Source: Hymenobacter negativus (lineage in GTDB: Bacteria; Bacteroidota; Bacteroidia; Cytophagales; Hymenobacteraceae). Taken from it: a stretch of DNA of 64,000 nucleotides. Below the pieces are notes generated by a model, which had not been told where the DNA came from, made no database searches, and saw only the letters and a program-made list of their open reading frames with translations. The stretch spans positions 1 through 64,000 of the forward strand of contig NZ_JAGETZ010000021.1 in assembly GCF_017571495.1 (NCBI RefSeq). The letters run 5' to 3'. The stretch's first letter is position 1; the number at the start of each line of letters is the position of its first letter. Position numbers and translations under genes: made by a program. Shown here piece by piece: positions 27,284-35,206 of this stretch.

Positions 27284-27388
27284 CTGTCATCCTGAACGCA
27301 GCAAAGGACCTCACCACATTCGCAGTGAGTTGGATTACTACAAACCATTTTCTCCTCATAAAGCCCTTCGCTGTGCTCAGGATGACAG
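27284..27388. mobile_element. MITE/REP-like inverted-repeat element A
   Basis: Terminal inverted repeats of 24 nt (27284-27307 and 27365-27388) match at 21 positions, beginning CTGTCATCCTGA and continuing CAGC..AGG. The 57-bp centre is AT-richer and non-coding. It lies in the gap between the glycosyltransferase and membrane protein genes of the envelope operon. The ends resemble element B near 38.7 kb. No transposase is nearby, so it would be a non-autonomous or relic element. Confidence 0.7.
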
Positions 27389-27412
27389 ATGCTCCCACTA
27401 CTTGAAACCTGC

Positions 27413-28360
27413 TCAGCCCAACGGCAGGCGCGCCAATAGCCCCAGCAGCTGGTCGGGCAGGCGTCGGTGGCCGGTTTGACACAGCAGCGCGTATAGCTCG
27501 CGGGCCTGGGCGGCGTGGCGGTGGCGTAGGGCTTTTTGCAGCTCCCAGCGCAGGCGGGTGGCCAGGGCTTCGCGCTCGGGGGCGTTGCGACTCAGGTCCA
27601 GAGCCTTGTCGCAGACGCGAATGGTGGACGCCAGGTAGGGGTCGTGGCGGCGGTAGGCTTTGGCACTCATGCTGCGCGGGTGCTTGCGCTTGCGGGTCGT
27701 CACCTCGTCAAGGTACTGAAACTGCCAGTTGCGGCTGGCGCGCACCCAGAAATCGAAGTCCTCATACGTGAGGGTTTCGTCGTAGCCGCCCAGGCTTTCC
27801 AGGCAGGCGCGGCGCATCATCATGGTGGGTGTACTGATGAAGTAGCGCCGCAGCACGTCCCCAAATACCCAGCCGCTGGCGGGGACGGGCGTGAGGCCGC
27901 CGCGGCTGTCGGGCCGGTGGTGCAGGCCCAGCGGACGGCTGGCTTCGTCAATCAGTTCGCAGTTGGAATACACCACGCCCACCTCCGGGCTAGCGGCCAG
28001 AAACTGCGCTACCTGCTGCGCCACCCGCGCCGACAGCAACACGTCATCAGTAGCAAAGTCAATCACGAATTCACCCGCACTCTGGCGGAAAGCCTGGTTG
28101 AAGGCGCGGCAGTTGCCTACGTTTTCGGGCAGCAGCAGCAGGCGCCAGGTGGGGTTTCGAGCGGCGTATTCGCGCAGGATTTCCGGGCTGCCGTCGGTGC
28201 TGGCGTCGTCCACGAGCCAGACTTCCAGGTGCGGGTAGGTTTGAGCCAGAATGGAATCCAGCGCCTCGCGCAGGAAAGGGGCGTGGTTGTGGCACAGCGC
28301 CACAATGACAACACTTCCGCTTAACGGGGGATGAGGAATGAAGGATGCAGAATTGGGCAT
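27413..28360 (-). CDS. Family 2 glycosyltransferase
   Basis: This is a 315-aa GT-A fold glycosyltransferase. The nucleotide-sugar site begins VVIVALCHNHAPFLREALDSILAQTYPHLEVWLVDDASTDGS (about 17-58). The metal-binding DxD equivalent is DFATDD (about 101-106), and the acceptor-side motif GGYDETLTYEDFDFWVR includes the ED catalytic pair. There are no membrane helices, so the protein is cytoplasmic or peripheral. The gene follows the flippase gene by 23 bp, consistent with polysaccharide repeat-unit assembly. The sugar donor cannot be told from sequence. Confidence 0.9.
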   Translation of the reverse strand: MPNSASFIPHPPLSGSVVIVALCHNHAPFLREALDSILAQTYPHLEVWLVDDASTDGSPEILREYAARNPTWRLLLLPENVGNCRAFNQAFRQSAGEFVIDFATDDVLLSARVAQQVAQFLAASPEVGVVYSNCELIDEASRPLGLHHRPDSRGGLTPVPASGWVFGDVLRRYFISTPTMMMRRACLESLGGYDETLTYEDFDFWVRASRNWQFQYLDEVTTRKRKHPRSMSAKAYRRHDPYLASTIRVCDKALDLSRNAPEREALATRLRWELQKALRHRHAAQARELYALLCQTGHRRLPDQLLGLLARLPLG

Positions 28361-28383
28361 GGCTCAGATAGGCACAAAGAAAA

Positions 28384-29664
28384 CTATTCCTCATTCCTCA
28401 TCAAGCGTAAGCGCCAGGCTCCGCACGCCAGCAACAACAGCCCGTAGCGGGCGGCATGAGCCCACACCGCCCCATCCAGCCCGTAGCGCGGCAGCAGCAG
28501 CACCAGCAGCCCGGCAAAAACCGCCGCCGAAGCCGCCTGCACCACCACGTAGGCGCCCGTCCGGGCCTGGGCCGTGAGCTGGAAGATGAACAGCCAGCTG
28601 AGGAATTTGGCCCAGTCGCCCACCAATTGCGGGGCCAGAAACTCTTGGGCCGCCAGCAGCTTGGGCGCAAACAGCAATGGCAGCAGCCAGCTTCGGCACG
28701 CATAAATCAGCCCCAGCCCCACGCCCAGCACCGGGGCTAGCAGCCCCAGCACGCCCAGCAAATAGCGCCGCGCCTCCCCCGGCCGCCCCGTCAGCGCCGC
28801 TAGCCGGGGATAGAACACGCTGCTCATCACCGCCCCAAACACCATCGTGTAGTTATCCGACAGCTTGGCCACCGCCTGCCACAAATCGGTGCGGCCCGGT
28901 CCAAAGGCCCCCAGCAGGTAGTCACGCAGCACATAGTCCACAGCCTTGCCAAAAAGCAGCGTACTCACGGCCATCAACAGGAACTGGCTGAGGCGGCGCA
29001 GGGCTAACCGGCTCAGGGGCGCAGCCGGGCGCAGGCCGCGCAGTAGGCCCGCCCGGGCCGCCAGCCCTAGCGCCGGCAACAGCGTAAGCCCCTGGGCCAG
29101 CAGGTAGGCCAGCAGCACCACCGGCAGCGCATAGCCGCTCAGCAGGGTGGCCGCCACCGCCACCGTGCCCAACACCGCCAGCGTTACCGACAGCCCGATG
29201 TAGGCCCGCAGACGCCCGGCCGCCAGCAGCGCACTGCCCAGCAGCGCCTGCCCCGTGATGAGGCCAATACCCAGCACAAACACCAGCAGGCTGCTCCAGT
29301 GCCAGCCCAGCAGGCCCCGCACCGCCAGCACCCCGGCCCCAGCCAGCAGTGCAACCATATTTAGCGCCGTGGCCGCCCCCAGCCAGGCGCGGTAGCGCGG
29401 GCTGCCCGGCCGTAGCGGGGCCAGGTATTTCACCAGGCCCACCTGCACGCCATCGTAGGGCAACGTGGTGAGCAGGGCCATCAGGTTCTGAAACTGGGCC
29501 AGCAGCGTGAGGCCGCCAGCCGGTGCGTAGGTCGCAAATAGCTTATTGACAATCAGCGAGCCGGCGGCCCGCGCCGCCACCGCCACGCCCGTGCCCAGCG
29601 AGCCCCGCACAAACTGTCGAATGGGCGAAGCAGCGGACGGCGTGGCGGCGGGCGTGATGGGCAT
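28384..29664 (-). CDS. Polysaccharide flippase (Wzx-like, MATE/MVF fold)
   Basis: The 426-aa protein has about ten to twelve hydrophobic helices and Wzx/RfbX hallmarks: an N-terminal GTGVAVAARAAGSLIVNKLFATYAPAGGLTLLAQFQN segment and a mid-protein KLSDNYTMVFGAVMSSVFYPRLAAL motif as in enterobacterial WzxE-type O-antigen flippases. It should move a lipid-linked oligosaccharide across the inner membrane. I start at ATG 29664 (MPITPAATPSAA); the open frame to 29835 would overlap the upstream gene and is Pro/Arg-rich and unlikely. Neighbours are a glycosyltransferase downstream and an exported protein upstream. Confidence 0.87.
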   Translation of the reverse strand: MPITPAATPSAASPIRQFVRGSLGTGVAVAARAAGSLIVNKLFATYAPAGGLTLLAQFQNLMALLTTLPYDGVQVGLVKYLAPLRPGSPRYRAWLGAATALNMVALLAGAGVLAVRGLLGWHWSSLLVFVLGIGLITGQALLGSALLAAGRLRAYIGLSVTLAVLGTVAVAATLLSGYALPVVLLAYLLAQGLTLLPALGLAARAGLLRGLRPAAPLSRLALRRLSQFLLMAVSTLLFGKAVDYVLRDYLLGAFGPGRTDLWQAVAKLSDNYTMVFGAVMSSVFYPRLAALTGRPGEARRYLLGVLGLLAPVLGVGLGLIYACRSWLLPLLFAPKLLAAQEFLAPQLVGDWAKFLSWLFIFQLTAQARTGAYVVVQAASAAVFAGLLVLLLPRYGLDGAVWAHAARYGLLLLACGAWRLRLMRNEE

Positions 29665-29707
29665 GCGACTACAAAGAACGGCTGGACCTGCCCATTCCTC
29701 CGCGCGC

Positions 29708-30433
29708 TTATGGCCGGGCCTGATGCCGCGCCAGTGCCCGCCGCACCGCCGCGGCCGTGGCCAGCCCGTTGAGGTAGGGCCGGGGCGTGGTATCGGCCCG
29801 GTACCGGGGATGCCCGGTGCTATTGAGGCCAGCATACCGGAATACGTACGTGTGCCGCTGCGTCATGCGGGCATACGCTCTTTCCTTCGTTCCGTCGTCG
29901 TGTTCTAAGGTCCCCAATTCTTGCACTTCGGCATAAACCAAGGTCAGTAGCTCTTTCTGCCCGTCCCGGTCCACATCAGCAAAGAAAAAGGCCGACAAGT
30001 TGGTAACATCACCAATTGACGGCAGCAGCAGCTTCTGCACGGCATAAGTATTAGGCTGAAAGGGGTCGAGCACGAAGAGCGCGGCATCCTCCCCTTCCTG
30101 ACGGTATTCGTTTACTTCGCGGCGTGGAAAAAACAGCTGCTTACCCAAAGCACTCGGCCGCCAGGCATAGGAAACGAGGTCCTCAGCAGAAAATGATAAT
30201 GGAAATAGTCGTCTCAGAAAGGCCGTGTCTGCTTCACCGGGTGCCCGCCGGACAACGCCCCGAAGGGCCATCTGGTCTTCGGCCGCATACTGCCGCTGGG
30301 ACGAGGATTCGGATGGCCCGGAAAGGACGACAGACGACCCGTTATTTTTAGCTGCCGGCTGCCCCTGGCAAACCGCAACAGGCAGGAGTAATCCAAAATG
30401 CAGCAGGGTCAGGCGAATAAGCAAAACGGTCAT
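29708..30433 (-). CDS. Uncharacterised exported protein
   Basis: The 241-aa protein begins MTVLLIRLTLLHFGLLLPVAVCQGQ, a probable signal peptide. The middle contains FFADVDRDGQKELLTLVYAE, a single calcium-loop-like DxDxDG motif of the FG-GAP kind, and LFVLDPFQPNTYAVQKLLLPS. I do not recognise a named family. It lies 33 bp downstream of the transferase gene and 43 bp upstream of the flippase gene, so it is probably part of the envelope operon. Confidence 0.7.
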   Translation of the reverse strand: MTVLLIRLTLLHFGLLLPVAVCQGQPAAKNNGSSVVLSGPSESSSQRQYAAEDQMALRGVVRRAPGEADTAFLRRLFPLSFSAEDLVSYAWRPSALGKQLFFPRREVNEYRQEGEDAALFVLDPFQPNTYAVQKLLLPSIGDVTNLSAFFFADVDRDGQKELLTLVYAEVQELGTLEHDDGTKERAYARMTQRHTYVFRYAGLNSTGHPRYRADTTPRPYLNGLATAAAVRRALARHQARP

Positions 30434-30466
30434 AGACGACTAAACTACGGCCTCCCGCTCCTTCGC

Positions 30467-31462
30467 TCAGCCGCCTAGTTCCTTTTCCCAGCTCAGGCGC
30501 AGGCCGGCCACGCCACCCAAATGCCGCTTGAAGCGCAGCAGAGACGTATTGGGGCCGCTATCGAGCGTGGAGGTACCAAGGTCGAGCACGGCGAGGCCGC
30601 TGGCTTGGGCGAAGGCGTGCAAGCCGGCATTGAGCAGCACCACCGGGCTCAGCGAATTGCAGCGCAAGGGACTGGCTGGGTAGAAGTTGTACAGCACCCG
30701 CTCGCTCACCTGAATGGCTACCGTGAGGGCGGCCCACTCACCATCGGGCTGGCGTACCGAGAACAGGAAGTGCTCCCGGGGAAAGCGCCGAAACAGCTCC
30801 TGCACCCGTTCCAGCGGCAACGACAACTCCATACCCCGCTCCTGCCGACAGGCCTGAATAAATGCATAAGCCGCCGGCAGCAAAAAAGGCGGTTCCTGCT
30901 CGAAGTGCAGGCCGTGGCGCAGGCATTTGTGTAGCCGACGCCGCTCCGAAGGGTGCAGGTGCGCCTCGTAGTCGTGGCCGGGGTCGAGGTGGTAGTTCTG
31001 CTCGGCCAGCGTCACGCGGTAGCCGCGCCGCCGCAGGGTTTCGGCCAGCGTAGCGGCCCCGATAGGGTCGTAGGCGAAGGGGTAGCCACGCAACGCCAGC
31101 CGCCGGATGCCTTGCCCGGCTAAGGTGCGCTCGGCTTCGTCCAGCAGCTGGTGCAGGGCCACCGCAGGTAGGCCCGTAGCTAGCTGCACCGCCCCAAAAG
31201 GCGCCTGGGCGGGGCTCCGGGCCAGTTCCGAGCTGGGGGCCAGCGCTACGTGCAACTGGGCCACGGTGCGGCCAGCGGCCGGGTCTTCAAGGTAAAAGCT
31301 GAACACGGTATCTCCCGTCGGCTGCAGGGCCTGGTGCTCGGGCCGCAGGTACAGAAACGATTCGAAGGCCAGCGGCAGCCGGGGCAGCGCTGGGCCGGCA
31401 GCCCCGCCGGGTGCCGCATACACCGCATACGCGGGCGTCGCGCCGGGCCCCGCCGTGGTCAT
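30467..31462 (-). CDS. FemAB/GNAT-like acyltransferase
   Basis: The 331-aa protein has the two-lobed layout of FemAB/BioF2-like (double GNAT) transferases. The second lobe has HPSERRRLHKCLRHGLHFEQE, which corresponds to the S.R.....K...G motif of that superfamily, and EWAALTVAIQVSERVLYNFYPA, in which the central strand is followed by NFYPAS. Such proteins transfer amino acids or acyl groups onto cell-wall or polysaccharide precursors, which fits the following flippase and glycosyltransferase. ATG 31462 is used; a GTG nine codons upstream (31489) is an alternative. The substrate is unknown. Confidence 0.72.
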   Translation of the reverse strand: MTTAGPGATPAYAVYAAPGGAAGPALPRLPLAFESFLYLRPEHQALQPTGDTVFSFYLEDPAAGRTVAQLHVALAPSSELARSPAQAPFGAVQLATGLPAVALHQLLDEAERTLAGQGIRRLALRGYPFAYDPIGAATLAETLRRRGYRVTLAEQNYHLDPGHDYEAHLHPSERRRLHKCLRHGLHFEQEPPFLLPAAYAFIQACRQERGMELSLPLERVQELFRRFPREHFLFSVRQPDGEWAALTVAIQVSERVLYNFYPASPLRCNSLSPVVLLNAGLHAFAQASGLAVLDLGTSTLDSGPNTSLLRFKRHLGGVAGLRLSWEKELGG

Positions 31463-31645
31463 CACCTCCAAAGAATCCGTACTTTTCACGCTAGCTATCG
31501 TGGCTCAATTTGGCAAAGTACGGCACGGAATGCCGGCCCGCAGCTACGTTTGGCGGTAGGTTGTGGCTGGTGGAGCGGGCATCTTCATCAAGCCGCCATC
31601 CGTAAGCGCCGAAATTACGCTTCTGCTTTTGCCCTCTCCCATCGC

Positions 31646-32839
31646 ATGAATCCGCTTCGACCGTCCTCTCCCAACCGTTCGCCCGCCTTGGCCGAAACGG
31701 AATCTCCTGGCTTCAGCATCACCGACCGTGATGCTACCCGTCAGGCCCGCGAGCTGGAAGTAGGCCAGCGCCCCGGCACCCTCAACATCCGCAAAGATGC
31801 CCTTAAGCCGCGCCTGTTTCTGATGTCCTACAACGACACGGTGTTGCAGGAAGACGAGTACACCGACCGTTACGACGAGCTTGTTGCCTACCTCAACGCC
31901 CACCCGGAACTCAAGCACTGGGTTGACGTGCGCGGCTACGGCGACCTGCACCTGATGGAGCAAATCATGCAAGAATTTGGGCTGCATCCGCTTCAAATGG
32001 AGGATGTGCTCAACGACTATCAGCGGGCCAAGGTCGAAGTATTCGACGACAGCCGCTTGTTCATGGTGTCGCGCATGACGGACTTCACGGCGCTGCTCGA
32101 AATCGACGACGACCAGCTCTCCCTCTTCACCGGCCCCAACTACGTTCTATCTTTTCAGGACGATTACAGCGACTGCCTCGACCCGCTACGGATGCGCATC
32201 CGTAGCAACTTCAGCACCTTGCGCCGTCAGCCGGTGCTCTACCTCGCCTACGCCCTCACCGATGTGGTGCTCGACCACTACTATCCCACCATGGCCGCCA
32301 TCGGCGACTACATTGAAGAGTTGGAGGAAGCCATTTTTGCCGAACACCGGCCCCGCCGCCTCCTCAACCGCATCCTGCGCATCAAGAAGGACGTGGTGCG
32401 CTTCCGCCGCCTGGTGTATCCGGAGCGCGACAAAATTGCGGAAATCCTGCGCCTGCCCGAGGAAATTGTGCCTGAGAGCCTGAAAATCTTCTACCGCGAC
32501 GCCTACGACCACGCCATTCAGGCCCTGGACTTGGCCGAAAGCTACCGCGACAACATTTCCTCCCTCACCGACCTCTACATGTCGGACCAGGGCAACCGCA
32601 TGAACGAGGTGATGAAAGTGCTGACCATCATCAGCACCATTTTCATCCCCCTGAGCTTCGTGGTAGGGCTCTATGGCATGAATTTTCAGCGCGACGACGG
32701 CCACGGCCACTACCTGCCGCTCAACATGCCCGAGCTCTACAGCCCCTGGGGCTACCCCACAGTCATCCTCATTATGGGCATGGTGGTGGCAATGCAGCTC
32801 TACTATTTCTACCGCAAAGGCTGGCTCACAAACCGCTGA
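31646..32839 (+). CDS. corA: CorA-family Mg2+/Co2+ transporter
   Basis: This 397-aa protein is a CorA-type pentameric magnesium/cobalt channel. It has a large N-terminal cytoplasmic alpha/beta domain (about 45-260), a long stalk helix (YPTMAAIGDYIEELEEAIFAE to YRDNISSLTDLYMSDQGNRMNEVMKVLTIIS) and two C-terminal membrane helices. The signature YGMNF closes the first helix, and the inter-helix loop is acidic (QRDDGHGHYLPLNMPELYS). ATG 31646 (MNPLRPSSP) is chosen because upstream residues are unlike CorA. It diverges from the transferase gene at 31462. A very strong bidirectional terminator lies 213 bp downstream. Confidence 0.96.
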   Translation: MNPLRPSSPNRSPALAETESPGFSITDRDATRQARELEVGQRPGTLNIRKDALKPRLFLMSYNDTVLQEDEYTDRYDELVAYLNAHPELKHWVDVRGYGDLHLMEQIMQEFGLHPLQMEDVLNDYQRAKVEVFDDSRLFMVSRMTDFTALLEIDDDQLSLFTGPNYVLSFQDDYSDCLDPLRMRIRSNFSTLRRQPVLYLAYALTDVVLDHYYPTMAAIGDYIEELEEAIFAEHRPRRLLNRILRIKKDVVRFRRLVYPERDKIAEILRLPEEIVPESLKIFYRDAYDHAIQALDLAESYRDNISSLTDLYMSDQGNRMNEVMKVLTIISTIFIPLSFVVGLYGMNFQRDDGHGHYLPLNMPELYSPWGYPTVILIMGMVVAMQLYYFYRKGWLTNR

Positions 32840-33051
32840 AGCGGTCGGTTACCCTCGGCGAGAACGATTATGGACGCGGCCCTTCGCGTCTTCTTTCGTG
32901 GGCGTCGTTCAAGGCTGAGACACGAGGAGTCGCGCCTCTACAGCTACCAGCCAGTTTTCAATTCCTACTTTGCGAAGAGTAGAATCGCAACGCTATTTCT
33001 TATAAATAGCAAGTGACGCTTTCCTTAGCCGTTGCCAGCTCCACTACGCTT

Positions 33052-33103
33052 CCTTCAAATTAAAAAGTCCCGGCTATGCAGTCGGGACTTTTTAATTTGA
33101 AGG
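33052..33103. terminator. Long bidirectional terminator
   Basis: A perfect 21-bp stem (33052-33072 with 33083-33103, CCTTCAAATTAAAAAGTCCCG) is followed inside by three more pairs including a wobble, leaving a 4-nt ATGC loop. The A/T tracts are part of the stem, so a GC-rich top with a T tract exists on both strands. It lies downstream of corA. Confidence 0.85.
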
Positions 33104-33194
33104 CAAAGGCCGTAAATCAGCCGCACCAGCAAAACAGGATTAAACTCACATAGTGCTGACCAGGCTCTTCACAGCGCTCCTATCACAATGGGGC

Positions 33195-33282
33195 TTTTTT
33201 GGCCAAGAGCTTGGGATAGCATACACCTGCGTCACGAAACGTCTGTGCGGCAGATTGGGCTGTTCAGCGTTTTTTTGGCCAA
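33195..33282. promoter_or_regulatory. Paired TTTTTTGGCCAA direct repeats upstream of the PAS-LuxR gene
   Basis: TTTTTTGGCCAA occurs at 33195-33206 and again at 33271-33282, with a centre spacing of 76 bp, about seven helical turns. Each contains the 8-bp palindrome TTGGCCAA. The second copy lies 98 bp upstream of the start codon. They could be binding sites for the adjacent regulator, but no direct evidence exists. Confidence 0.4.
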
Positions 33283-33380
33283 ATTCATAAAACACACATT
33301 ATCTTTCCAGCCAACCTTTCCAACTATATCCAAATTGTTCTACTAGGCATCTCATCTATAAAATTTCCTCTGACTTCAGC

Positions 33381-34052
33381 ATGACTGATGAACAATTAAT
33401 TGCCAATAGAATAGCCGAGATTGCCTCTTTTGCTGATGAATACCCCGGTGCAGTTATCATTCTTAGCGGAGATGCCAGCCGGGTTCTCTACATGTCGTCG
33501 CGGGGCCGGCGCGACCTTGGCGGCGTCACCATGGAAGAGCTTACGGCCATGGGACCTGAATACTATGCGCGCTACTTCAACCCCGAAGAAGCTCACGAAT
33601 ACGTACCGCAGGTAATTGGCCTGCTTGAGCGCAACGACTTAGCCTATGCCGTCACGCTCTTCCAGCAAGTACGCACCGGGCCACACCTCGATTTTGCCTG
33701 GCACATGACCACCGCGCGAGTCCTGGCGCAGGATGCCGCTGGCCGCCCCCTGTTGGTTATCTGTTTCTCGACTCCCATCGACCCCAAAAGCCACATTACC
33801 ACCAAAGTGCAGCGGCTGCTCGATGAGAACACCTTTCTGCGCCAGCATTCGGCCACCTTCGCAAGCCTCACCACCCGCGAGCGGGAGGTGCTGGGCTGCC
33901 TGGCCCTGGGGCACAGCTCACACGAAATCGCGGCGGCCTTCCATATTTCGGCTCAAACGGCCGATACCCACCGCCGCAATATCCGCCAGAAGCTAGGCGC
34001 TGCCAGCAGCTTCGACCTGGGCCTGTACGCACGAGCATTCAATTTGATTTGA
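33381..34052 (+). CDS. PAS-like LuxR-family transcriptional regulator
   Basis: This 223-aa one-component regulator has a PAS-like N-terminal sensory domain (about 20-135, PGAVIILSGDASRVLYMSSRGRRDLGGVTMEELTAMG; this phrase is typical of PAS folds). A LuxR-type helix-turn-helix follows (about 155-220, LTTREREVLGCLALGHSSHEIAAAFHISAQTADTHRRNIRQKL). There is no receiver aspartate, so it is not a two-component regulator. The ligand is unknown. It is isolated between a strong terminator and the convergent nadR gene, and its own upstream region has two TTTTTTGGCCAA repeats. Confidence 0.88.
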   Translation: MTDEQLIANRIAEIASFADEYPGAVIILSGDASRVLYMSSRGRRDLGGVTMEELTAMGPEYYARYFNPEEAHEYVPQVIGLLERNDLAYAVTLFQQVRTGPHLDFAWHMTTARVLAQDAAGRPLLVICFSTPIDPKSHITTKVQRLLDENTFLRQHSATFASLTTREREVLGCLALGHSSHEIAAAFHISAQTADTHRRNIRQKLGAASSFDLGLYARAFNLI

Positions 34053-34088
34053 CACCTCTACTACTGTTTTAGCCCGCTGGCTCCGTAG

Positions 34089-35126
34089 CTACACCTGCAG
34101 CGCTGCCCGCACCTGCGCCACCCGCTCGGCTACCGTGCCCTCCACCAGGGTATAGGGGATGCCGTAAAACTCGAGCTGCATCAGGATGGTGCCGTGCTGG
34201 AAGCTACGGAGTGCCTCTGGTCCGCGCCAGCCGTCCTGCTCGAAGGGCACGGTGGGTGCGCACACGAAGGTGTGCGCATAGCGCTGCCCACCCACCGCCG
34301 CCATGGCCCGCAAAGCCGGGTCGCAGCGGTGGAAATAGTAGTAGGAATATAGCGCCGTAGTCGCGGCGTTGGTGTCGCAAAACAGCACGTTGTGGGCTCG
34401 GGCGGCGGCTTCATCCTCCAGCTCGGCGTGGCGGCGGGCAATGTAAAGCAGGTCTTCAAAATCCAGGTTGCCGTTTTTCTGCTCGTGCAGGGTGCGGCCG
34501 TATTCGGGGACCCATTCGGTGCCGCAGGCTTCTGCCAAGGCCGCGCACAGCGTTGATTTCCCGCTGCTTTCGGCCCCAAGAAACACTACGTAGGGCACGG
34601 CGGCCGGTGGCACCACGCCCAGCTGCGCCGCCACCAGTGGGTGCAGAAATTCGGCATATGCGGCGGGGTCGGCGCGCACCAGCGTGCCGGAAACCGGCAC
34701 CGTTAGGCGGGCTACATCCACTGCGACGTGGTCTGTTCCCAGGTGCTCGGCAAAGCCGGGCCCGTAGGCTTCGCTGCTGAAAACTACATCGGGTTTTATG
34801 TGCTGCCGCGCCAGCCACTGCCGCACAAATGCGCGTTGTGTGTAGTCATCAGCGGCGTCGGGCGGCACTTCATCCGCTGAGAGCGCGAATACGCGGAGCA
34901 GCGTGCGGCCAATGCGCGCGCCATCAGTCAGCTCGTCGCCGCGGTACAGCTCGCGTAACCACTGCGCCCGCACAGCCGCCGGTTGGGTAGCCGAATCCGG
35001 GTTGGCGTACACCAATACCACTAATTCGGCTACCTGGGCCGCAGCAGTTTCAAGCAGGAGCTGGTGGCCGCGATGTGGCGACCAGAACTTGCCCACAACG
35101 AGGCCGGTGGAGTAGACTGGGGTCAT
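34089..35126 (-). CDS. nadR: NadR-like bifunctional NMN adenylyltransferase / ribosylnicotinamide kinase
   Basis: The 345-aa protein fuses an N-terminal nucleotidylyltransferase (about 5-170) to a C-terminal P-loop kinase (about 175-340). The first has the substrate motif GKFWSPHRGHQ, equivalent to GxFxPxHxGH, and a late SGTLVR corresponding to the ISxTxxR motif. The second has Walker A GAESSGKST. It salvages nicotinamide riboside by phosphorylation to NMN and then adenylation to NAD+. The N-terminal DNA-binding domain of enterobacterial NadR is absent, as is usual outside that group. The gene converges on the PAS-LuxR gene with a 36-bp gap. Confidence 0.9.
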   Translation of the reverse strand: MTPVYSTGLVVGKFWSPHRGHQLLLETAAAQVAELVVLVYANPDSATQPAAVRAQWLRELYRGDELTDGARIGRTLLRVFALSADEVPPDAADDYTQRAFVRQWLARQHIKPDVVFSSEAYGPGFAEHLGTDHVAVDVARLTVPVSGTLVRADPAAYAEFLHPLVAAQLGVVPPAAVPYVVFLGAESSGKSTLCAALAEACGTEWVPEYGRTLHEQKNGNLDFEDLLYIARRHAELEDEAAARAHNVLFCDTNAATTALYSYYYFHRCDPALRAMAAVGGQRYAHTFVCAPTVPFEQDGWRGPEALRSFQHGTILMQLEFYGIPYTLVEGTVAERVAQVRAALQV

Positions 35127-35206
35127 TGCTTGGATGTTAATAAAGTTGAATGGCCCTTCGCAGCGCTTTGCATGGTCACCATGTTCTTCAAGTCCATATC
35201 AGGCTC

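Larger units (their letters stand above)
32840..33380. other. 541-bp intergenic region
   Basis: It holds a short 7-bp hairpin (GCTATTT/AAATAGC, 32992-33010), the long terminator at 33052-33103, and two TTTTTTGGCCAA direct repeats (33195-33206, 33271-33282). An AT-rich stretch precedes the PAS-LuxR gene. I see no coding sequence. Confidence 0.65.

Noticed and set aside
28330..28402. 12-bp inverted repeat GATGAGGAATGA/TCATTCCTCATC
   Set aside because: Both arms lie at the flippase stop and within the glycosyltransferase start, so they are coding. Chance similarity is likely and no T tract follows.
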